In this document: piece by piece, positions 44,017 to 49,703 of the stretch
Position numbering within the stretch: the first letter of the stretch is position 1
Layout: each line of letters starts with the position of its first letter
NCBI GenBank assembly: GCA_028279405.1
Contig: JANQNU010000091.1
Span: 1-49,703, forward strand
Reading direction: 5' to 3'
DNA length: 49,703 nucleotides
Source: Phycisphaerae bacterium
GTDB lineage: Bacteria; Planctomycetota; Phycisphaerae; UBA1845; Fen-1342
Translations under genes and position numbers: made by a program
The notes under the pieces: generated by a model
What the model saw: only the letters and a program-made list of their open reading frames with translations
What the model was told of the DNA's origin: nothing
Database searches by the model: none

Positions 44017-45009
44017 CTACCAGGCATATGCGTTTGGCGCTTCTCCGCCCGGTCCGGGCCAAATCGTATCGATTCGGCTGCGTGTCTCATCCGAAAGTGC
44101 GATCTCGAGCGGACGCAGGGCTGCATCGAGCTGCTCCATCGTACGCGGGCCGATGATCGGAGCTGTAACGACCGGGTTGTGCAGGAGCCACGCGAGAGCT
44201 ACGTCGGCCGGCTTCTCACCGAGTTCCTTGCACAGTCCTTCCCACTGTTCGAGTTGACCGCGGCGCTGTTCGACTTTCGCGCGGAAGTCCTCGTTCGCGC
44301 GTCTTCCGCTCGGCGGTTCGTCGAGGACACCCGCGAGCATCCCGCCGGCCAGCGGGCTCCAGGGGATCACGCCCAGTCCGTAGTGCCGACACGCCGGGAT
44401 CACCTCGAGCTCGATCATTCGGTCGCGCAAGTTGTAGAGGCTCTGCTCGCTGACCAGTCCCACGAGGTGCTGGCGGCTTGCGACCTGATTGGCGGTCGCG
44501 ATGTCCCACGCCGCGAAGTTCGACGAGCCGACGTAGACCACCTTTCCCTGTCGGACGAGCGTTTCCATCGCTTCCCAAATTTCCTCCCAGGGACAGGTGC
44601 GGTCGACGTGGTGCATTTGATACAGATCGATCCACTCCGTGCGGAGCCGCTTCAAACTGTCCTCGCAATGCCGAATGATCTTGCGCGCCGACAACCCGGG
44701 AGTGCCGCGATTCGGCTCCGGATGACCGTCGGGCATCGCGTGGTAGATTTTCGTCGCGAGGATCACGCGATCGCGCTTGCCGGCGTCTTCGGCCCACCAG
44801 CGGCCGATGATGCGCTCGGTGTCACCGCGCTCGCCGCCCCAGCCGTACATGTCGGCGGTATCAAAGAAGTTGATTCCCAGCTCGAGCGCGTGATCCATGA
44901 TCCGGTGACTCAACGGCTCCTCGGTGTGCCAGCCGAAGTTCATCGTCCCCAGACAAAGCGGGCTCACGCGCAGGCCCGTACGACCGAGATGCCTGTAGTT
45001 CATCGACAT
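44017..45009 (-). CDS. Aldo/keto reductase
   Basis: A 330-residue NADPH-dependent AKR. The tetrad is present: Asp50 in FFDTADMYG, Tyr55, Lys87 in ILATKIY and His133 in YQMHHVD. The ATG at 45009 (MSMNYRHLGRTGLRVSPLCL) has AAGGAAG upstream. Sequence resembles the Tas/YghZ-type group that reduces small aldehydes or ketones. It is the last gene of a minus-strand set after DUF3052 (gap about 83 bases) and faces the O-antigen-ligase-like gene 40 bases away. Substrate cannot be read. Confidence 0.93.
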   Translation of the reverse strand: MSMNYRHLGRTGLRVSPLCLGTMNFGWHTEEPLSHRIMDHALELGINFFDTADMYGWGGERGDTERIIGRWWAEDAGKRDRVILATKIYHAMPDGHPEPNRGTPGLSARKIIRHCEDSLKRLRTEWIDLYQMHHVDRTCPWEEIWEAMETLVRQGKVVYVGSSNFAAWDIATANQVASRQHLVGLVSEQSLYNLRDRMIELEVIPACRHYGLGVIPWSPLAGGMLAGVLDEPPSGRRANEDFRAKVEQRRGQLEQWEGLCKELGEKPADVALAWLLHNPVVTAPIIGPRTMEQLDAALRPLEIALSDETRSRIDTIWPGPGGEAPNAYAW

Positions 45010-45092
45010 TGCGTTGCTTCCTTCCAGCTTACGGTCCGGCGCGGCATCGGCCGCGTTCCGTTGGTCAGGGGCGGATTCGTCCGGCCCCAGCG

Positions 45093-45524
45093 TCACCCCG
45101 GCCGCGGATGATTGCGGTCGACGAGGCGAACGACGAATCGAAGCCCGGACCAGGTCTCATCCACGGCGCAAATCTTGTTGTCGACCAGGCCCTGCGCCAG
45201 GCCGTAGTCACGAACCAGGCCTTCGGTCACGTCGGTTGCGACGCCGGAAGCCTTCTTTGGCCAGCAAACCCACAGCCCGCCGTCCTGAACAAGTCGTTCT
45301 TGTGCGCTCTTGAAACGCCTTCGTAATTGTGCTGTCGACAAACAGAAGAGCAGGATCACATTCAGAAGAGAGCGCCCGCGCAACGAGTCCAGCAGCGTAA
45401 CGTCGTCCGGAAGCGGTGACAGATCGCCTCGGTCGAACGTGTCGGTCGCCCCGAGCAGGGCCACACGGTGCCCCGCCTTGATCCCGAGCTTCTTGGCCAG
45501 CGGCGTCCTCGAGTATCCGGCCAA
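45093..45524 (-). CDS. DUF3052 family protein
   Basis: A 143-residue protein with a TTG start (LAGYSRTPLAKKLGIKAGHR) and GGAG seven bases before it. It matches the DUF3052 pattern: KKLGIKAGHRVALLG at the start, FCLSTAQLRRRF and then WVCWPKKASGVATDVTEGLV. Members are small cytoplasmic proteins of unproven function, often near signalling or redox genes. It begins 24 bases after the stop of the DegT aminotransferase gene, so the pair is likely co-transcribed. Confidence 0.85.
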   Translation of the reverse strand: MAGYSRTPLAKKLGIKAGHRVALLGATDTFDRGDLSPLPDDVTLLDSLRGRSLLNVILLFCLSTAQLRRRFKSAQERLVQDGGLWVCWPKKASGVATDVTEGLVRDYGLAQGLVDNKICAVDETWSGLRFVVRLVDRNHPRPG

Positions 45525-45548
45525 AGCCGCTCTCCGATCCCGGGCAAC

Positions 45549-46691
45549 CTATCGATGATAGAACGAGCGCAACGTATCGACGACCGCATCGAGTTGGGCC
45601 GGGGACAGTGACGGATAGATGGGCAGGGCGCACACCTCCGCCGCCGCCTGTTCCGACATGGGGAAGTCGCCCATGCTATGCCCATATTCCCCGAAGCACT
45701 TCTGCAACGACAGCGGCAATGGGTAGTACACGCCCAGGCTGACGTTTCGCTCGCGGGCGTACGCCACCAGCGCATCGCGATCCGCGGCGCGCACGACGAA
45801 TTGATGGTAGACGTGCCGGCCGTGGCGCACTTCCGGCAGCCGGATCTTCTCCGGAACAAGCCCGCATTCCTGAAGCCGTGTGCAATACGTCGACGCGATC
45901 GACCGACGGCGCTCGGTCCATTCCTCGAGCTTGCGAAGCTTGACATCGAGCACGGCTGCCTGAATCGCATCGATCCGGAAGTTGCCGCCGATCATGTCGT
46001 GATAGTAGGTATGTCCACTTCCGTGGATGCGCAACTTGCGGCACTTCTCAAAGAGCGCCTCGTCGTTGGTGAGGATCCCGCCGGCATCGCCGAAAGCACC
46101 GAGATTTTTCGTGGGATAGAAACTGAGGCAACCGATCGTGCCGATACTGCCGGCCGAACCGAGCCCCTCTTCGTGTGCTCCGATCGCCTGCGCGGCGTCC
46201 TCGATGACAGCCACTCCATGGCGCTCCGCGATCGCTTGAATCGCGCGCATGTCCGCCAGTTGGCCGTAAAGATGCACGGGGATGATCGCGCGGGTGCGAT
46301 CGGTAATCAGCGGCTCGAGTGCCGCCGGGTCGATGTTGAACGTACCGGGCTCGATATCGCAAAAAACAGGCCGAGCACCGAGCCGCCAAACGCAGCCACC
46401 CGTCGCGAAGAACGTGAAGTTGGGGACGATCACCTCGTCGCCTGGGCCGATATCGAGTGCCATCATCGCCAGCAGGAGCGCGTCAGTCCCGGACGACAGC
46501 CCCAACGCGTAACGTGCGTCGCAATAGGTCGCGAGCGATTGCTCGAACGTCGTGACGGTCTCGCCTAATACATACATGCCGGACCGCGCGACATCGCCGA
46601 CGGCGGCGCTCAACTCGTCGGCGAGCGCATCGTAGTCGGCACGGAGATTCAGCGGCGGTACAGCGATCGACGACTGCGTGGTTGCGGCCAT
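45549..46691 (-). CDS. DegT/DnrJ/EryC1/StrS family PLP aminotransferase
   Basis: A 380-residue sugar-nucleotide aminotransferase of the DegT fold. The PLP lysine is Lys195 in SFYPTKNLGAFGD. Family blocks include SSGTDALLLAMMALDI, PNFTFFATGG, PVHLYGQLADM, IEDAAQAIGA, and GGNFRIDAIQAAVL. The ATG at 46691 has AAAGGAA just upstream; a frame to 46718 would add nine residues. Such enzymes aminate keto-sugars for surface glycans or O-antigen. The neighbouring O-antigen-ligase-like gene makes a surface-sugar role plausible but the nucleotide sugar is not known. Confidence 0.93.
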   Translation of the reverse strand: MAATTQSSIAVPPLNLRADYDALADELSAAVGDVARSGMYVLGETVTTFEQSLATYCDARYALGLSSGTDALLLAMMALDIGPGDEVIVPNFTFFATGGCVWRLGARPVFCDIEPGTFNIDPAALEPLITDRTRAIIPVHLYGQLADMRAIQAIAERHGVAVIEDAAQAIGAHEEGLGSAGSIGTIGCLSFYPTKNLGAFGDAGGILTNDEALFEKCRKLRIHGSGHTYYHDMIGGNFRIDAIQAAVLDVKLRKLEEWTERRRSIASTYCTRLQECGLVPEKIRLPEVRHGRHVYHQFVVRAADRDALVAYARERNVSLGVYYPLPLSLQKCFGEYGHSMGDFPMSEQAAAEVCALPIYPSLSPAQLDAVVDTLRSFYHR

Positions 46692-46884
46692 AGCATTCCT
46701 TTCCTGCGACTCCGGCAAACCGATCGTGATTACGGGATCACGTCAGCCCAAGTGTAGCGCGCCGGGATGTTCCGTGCCGAAGAATCGGACGCTCCCGATC
46801 CCGACACCGTGGCCAATCCACTATTGTGTGGCGGATCGGTCCGAAATGCGAGCCGACGGTCGGCGCCACGCGACGCCGACACGC

Positions 46885-48048
46885 TCACGTTCGTTCGAGG
46901 ACCACCACGCTCTCACGTGGAGCGACGTTCGAAAGCGTGCCGAGCTTTCGCCCGCTGGCGATCAGCCGGCGTGCGACGCGGACGGCGCTCAGCTGAAACC
47001 CGCAGGATTCGGCAAACTCCGCCAGAATCAGGTCGCTGGGGATATAGACGTCGCGCGGTCGGGCCCCGCCGATCACCAGCCATAGGCTTGCCCCGCTCTC
47101 CAGGACGCGGCCGCACTCCTGCAGGACCATGAACATGTCTTCAAAGTAGGAGCGCACGATTCCGCTGAGTTGGGTCGCATTTCGTTGCAACAGCGCTGCG
47201 CAACACTCGTCCACGGTCGGCGGCATCTCGAACCGGCGCGTCTGCGCGTAGGCCCGCGGGTGGGCTCGAATCTGAGCCTCCCGCGCCGACGCTGTCCCCT
47301 CATCCGGGTACCAGTGTCGATAGACGCGTTCGTAGGGTCGAACGACCTTGGTGTAGTCATGACGCGAAAGATATGGTGGCGACGTCAGGATGCCGCCAAC
47401 GGATCCGTCGGCCAGGCGCGACAGGTCGCGCGCGTCCCCGCGCTCCGCTCGGACAGACGCCCGCATCGCCTGACGGAGATCGGCATGCATCACGGCAAGT
47501 AGCGCATCCAGCAGGATCGAGAGCGCCGGTGCATCGCGACGCGGCTTCCCATCGGAGGTGAACTGCTTGCCGACACAGAGCATCAGGATCGCGCGGTGAA
47601 TCGGCATTTCGAGCTGATCGGCATACTCGCGCCAGTGCGCACCGTCACGCAAATCGGGTAGCGGCGGTATCTCACGAACGCCGGCGGCATTCGTCAAGTA
47701 CACCAGTGACGGCAGCGATTCGATGCCGAGCGCGGCGTACCCCTGTCGCGCGCACTCGATGGCCAGCGTGCCGCTCCCGGAGAAGGGGTCGAGCAAGATC
47801 GCGTTGGACCGACCACCGGCACCGGTTGTGAGGAACTGACGAACCAATTCGGGTGCATAGGCCTGCTTATAGGCCAGCCACCGATGGTATGGCTCGGTGC
47901 GCAACTCGGCCCCCGTAACGAGGGTCGCGAGCTGAGGCTCCTCAACACACGCACGACGCAATCGGCGTTCGAGCGCCTCGCGCTCGGCGGTCGGCTCGTG
48001 CTGCGTCCGCTCCCGGCGCTTGGCATACTGTCGGCTGCGTCGTCCCAC
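46885..48048 (-). CDS. DNA methyltransferase-like protein (N4-cytosine/N6-adenine type), orphan
   Basis: A 387-residue protein counted from a GTG at 48048. The upstream frame reaches an ATG at 48165, but the first 39 residues are low in order, so the start is uncertain. SAM-binding motif I reads LLDPFSGSGTLAIE (about 86-99), and the catalytic motif IV reads LTSPPYLSRHDY (about 221-232), typical of amino-methylating DNA methylases; motif I precedes motif IV. About 120 residues lie between them. TSPPY favours N4-cytosine. No restriction endonuclease or specificity subunit is adjacent, so it would be a solitary methylase, or an RNA methylase of related fold. Its target is unknown. Confidence 0.75.
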   Translation of the reverse strand: MGRRSRQYAKRRERTQHEPTAEREALERRLRRACVEEPQLATLVTGAELRTEPYHRWLAYKQAYAPELVRQFLTTGAGGRSNAILLDPFSGSGTLAIECARQGYAALGIESLPSLVYLTNAAGVREIPPLPDLRDGAHWREYADQLEMPIHRAILMLCVGKQFTSDGKPRRDAPALSILLDALLAVMHADLRQAMRASVRAERGDARDLSRLADGSVGGILTSPPYLSRHDYTKVVRPYERVYRHWYPDEGTASAREAQIRAHPRAYAQTRRFEMPPTVDECCAALLQRNATQLSGIVRSYFEDMFMVLQECGRVLESGASLWLVIGGARPRDVYIPSDLILAEFAESCGFQLSAVRVARRLIASGRKLGTLSNVAPRESVVVLERT

Positions 48049-48286
48049 AGAACCAATTGTGCCCCAGGTCGATGAAGCTGTACATCCGGGCGGTCGTCGT
48101 CGGAAGCGCGGCTTTCTAGCTACACAACGTCCAAGTCGTGCCGCAGCTGCCAAATTCCCTCGCATTCGGCCACCGGTCGACGGTACAATGTCGGCGCCGC
48201 GAGCCGGTCAGGGCAATCGCCGTGCGAACCATTTCACCGCGGTAAATAACGGAGCTGTGACTCAGCAGTCGACCAGGGAGAACACG

Positions 48287-49228
48287 ATGATCGTGCGCCT
48301 TTCAGTACTCATGCTTGTGGTTCCGGTACTCACAGCCGCCGCCGGCAATTCGCCATTGTCGAGCAGCTTCACCTATCAAGGACAGCTTACGACGGCCGGA
48401 AAAGCCGTCGAAGGGACGGCCGATCTGCGGCTCACGCTGTGGGACGCGGCCGCGGGCGGCACGCAGGTCGGATCAACGCTGGCGCGGGATGCGGTCGTCG
48501 TCACCGAAGGTGTGTTCACGGTTCAACTGGATTTCGGCACGTCCGCATTCGACGGAAACGGACGCTGGCTGGAGGTCGCGGTTCGTAGCCCGGCGGGCGC
48601 CGGCAACTTCCAGACGCTCTCGCCGCGGCAGACGGTGAGCGTCACGCCGTATGCGCTACAAACCCGCGGGATCTTCGTCGACGATGCCAGCAACGTCAGC
48701 ATCGGCGGAGACGGAGCCGCGACCCTTACGCTGCGCGACGCCAACGGCACGGGCACGATTCGAATGGACGCGGCCACCGGACGAACGACCACCAAGGTTC
48801 TCGAAGTGACCGGCGCGGATCTGGCCGAGCGCTTCCCGGTCGATCAGCCGGTCGTTGCCGGCATGGTGGTCGAAATCGATCCGGATCCGCGAAGAGCAGG
48901 ACAACTCCGTATCGCACGTCACGCCTACAGCAAACTCGTCGCGGGTATCGTCAGCGGTGCCGGCAACCTCAGGGCGGGAACGATACTCGGCAACCTTCCG
49001 GGGAACGAGAACGCGCCGCCCATCGCACTCAGCGGCCGCGTCTGGACGCTTTGCGACGCGACAGCCGATCCGATCAAGCCTGGCGACCTCCTGACCACTT
49101 CGAACACGCCGGGACATGCCATGAAGGTTACCGATCGCGAGTCGGGATATGGTGCGATCATCGGCAAAGCAATGACCGCGCTTCCCACGGGCAAGGGTCT
49201 GGTCCTGGTCCTCGTGCGGCCGCAGTAG
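48287..49228 (+). CDS. Exported protein with planctomycete beta-fibre-like N-terminal domain
   Basis: A 313-residue protein. AGGGAG stands six bases before the ATG at 48287. The signal peptide is MIVRLSVLMLVVPVLTAAAG. The N-terminal domain (FTYQGQLTTAGKAVEGTADL, LRLTLWDAAAGGTQVG, SPRQTVSVTPYALQTR) recurs in secreted planctomycete and Bacteroidota proteins. The middle has trimeric-fibre-like text (DASNVSIGGDGAATLTLRDA) and the C-terminus a compact domain (AGMVVEIDPDPRRAGQLRIA, KPGDLLTTSNTPGHAMKVTD) resembling tail-fibre or Pea-type surface domains. A longer frame beginning at 48020 lacks a signal and is rejected. The next gene begins 13 bases after its stop, so they are an operon. Function is unknown. 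Confidence 0.75.
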   Translation: MIVRLSVLMLVVPVLTAAAGNSPLSSSFTYQGQLTTAGKAVEGTADLRLTLWDAAAGGTQVGSTLARDAVVVTEGVFTVQLDFGTSAFDGNGRWLEVAVRSPAGAGNFQTLSPRQTVSVTPYALQTRGIFVDDASNVSIGGDGAATLTLRDANGTGTIRMDAATGRTTTKVLEVTGADLAERFPVDQPVVAGMVVEIDPDPRRAGQLRIARHAYSKLVAGIVSGAGNLRAGTILGNLPGNENAPPIALSGRVWTLCDATADPIKPGDLLTTSNTPGHAMKVTDRESGYGAIIGKAMTALPTGKGLVLVLVRPQ

Positions 49229-49241
49229 GAGGATCTGGACG

Positions 49242-49703
49242 ATGAAACGACGCACATGTCGATTTGATTGCCGAAGCACCGCGTTGGTCATGTGCATTTC
49301 GACGCTCATGATCGGCGGGACAGTAGACGCCGACGCGCAACCGGCACCGGCACCGCACTACGTCCTGCAGCAATGGTCGGGCTCCGGAGCACAAGTGAAC
49401 CCAACCGCCGAAATGGCGGTGTTGTTTCATGACCGCATCGAAGTCGCCGGCGCTCCGTGGTTGCGCCTGCGCTTCGGAGATTTTCGGTTGGGCGCCCGAA
49501 GTTTCGTCCTGCTGCGCTCGCCCCGCGACGGCCATGTGCAACGGCTGAGCGCCGAGACGATGGCGGCATGGGCCGGCAACAGCGCTTTTTTCAACGGCGA
49601 CACGATCGAGGTCGAGCTGCACGTCGCCGCGAACGAGAAGAACATCGCGGTCGAAATCCAGGAAATCACGGTCGGCGAATGGGTCGGCGGCTTCACTAAC
49701 ATT
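49242..49703 (+). CDS. Secreted protein, N-terminal fragment; probable trypsin-like protease (runs off window)
   Basis: 154 codons are visible, with no stop before the window ends. AGGAGG stands nine bases before the ATG. The start MKRRTCRFDCRSTALVMCIS continues to a hydrophobic stretch and DADAQPAPAP, a signal peptide. The mature part (WLRLRFGDFRLGARSFVLLR, AAWAGNSAFFNGDTIEVELH) resembles the pro-region before the trypsin domain of several planctomycete secreted serine proteases, but the catalytic domain lies outside the window. It follows the preceding exported-protein gene by 13 bases. The protease assignment is tentative. Confidence 0.55.
   Translation, partial: MKRRTCRFDCRSTALVMCISTLMIGGTVDADAQPAPAPHYVLQQWSGSGAQVNPTAEMAVLFHDRIEVAGAPWLRLRFGDFRLGARSFVLLRSPRDGHVQRLSAETMAAWAGNSAFFNGDTIEVELHVAANEKNIAVEIQEITVGEWVGGFTNI

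Noticed and set aside
46885..48165. ATG at 48165 as the start of the methyltransferase
   Set aside because: The extra 39 residues are low in order and Arg-rich, and no ribosome binding site is seen; a later start (GTG at 48048) is likelier, although not proven.
1..49703. CRISPR array, prophage, insertion sequence
   Set aside because: No regularly spaced identical direct repeats, no transposase, integrase or phage structural gene was found. The three repeat copies at 29.8-37.1 kb are few, unequally spaced and not CRISPR-like.

Overview
The window looks like a high-GC chromosome segment of a planctomycete, most likely a Phycisphaerae-like lineage. This is inferred from recurring hallmarks: a dockerin-type C-terminus with DINPFVLAL-like calcium loops on a giant secreted protein, an ECF sigma factor of the type that precedes a Ser/Thr kinase, a VPTPAA-type PEP-CTERM protein, many small lipoproteins, and secreted trypsin-like proteins. 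I saw no plasmid, phage, transposase or CRISPR array.

Layout. 0-1 kb (minus): sigma factor overlapping the start of a kinase gene that runs off the edge. 1-7.6 kb: a 2205-residue secreted mosaic protein ending at a strong terminator. 7.7-10.5 kb: a C39-like peptidase, KDPG aldolase and a PEP-CTERM protein. 10.9-13.5 kb: tRNA-Arg(CCG), then glyA between two lipoprotein genes. 13.6-17.8 kb (plus): an SDR, two tandem PilZ-receiver-Hpt-like paralogues and a DUF4190-type membrane protein. 17.9-20.2 kb: a LigD-like protein whose ligase domain appears dead. 20.2-24.2 kb (minus): pirin/MarR pair, stand-alone tRNA-binding protein, metalloprotease-like lipoprotein and purM. 24.4-26.3 kb (plus): DinB, BNR-repeat protein, MoaD/ThiS-like protein. 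26.4-29.6 kb (minus): lipoprotein, GT39-like glycosyltransferase, Tat-exported superoxide dismutase. 29.6-30.2 kb and 36.9-37.2 kb: hairpin-rich repeats bracketing a block with a TIR-STAND-TPR protein, a small membrane protein, a PdeM-like phosphoesterase and its DEXH helicase. 37.2-41 kb (minus): two envelope proteins and an HtrA-like protease. 41-44 kb (plus): O-antigen-ligase-like protein. 44-48 kb (minus): aldo/keto reductase, DUF3052, DegT aminotransferase, DNA methyltransferase. 48.3 kb to the end (plus): two secreted proteins, the last cut by the edge.

How the genes fit together. Most are scattered housekeeping or envelope functions rather than one pathway. Three groups look like functional units: (i) the PilZ-REC-Hpt-like pair, in which one paralogue has a phosphomimetic Glu at the receiver site and both lack the Hpt histidine, suggesting a c-di-GMP-linked regulatory pair; (ii) DNA repair, with LigD-like PE/POL activities, the PdeM-helicase pair and an apparently dead ligase domain; (iii) the TIR-STAND protein, a candidate antiphage NADase, lying in a block bracketed by a dispersed repeat. 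All function calls come from reading motifs by eye; no database search was run.
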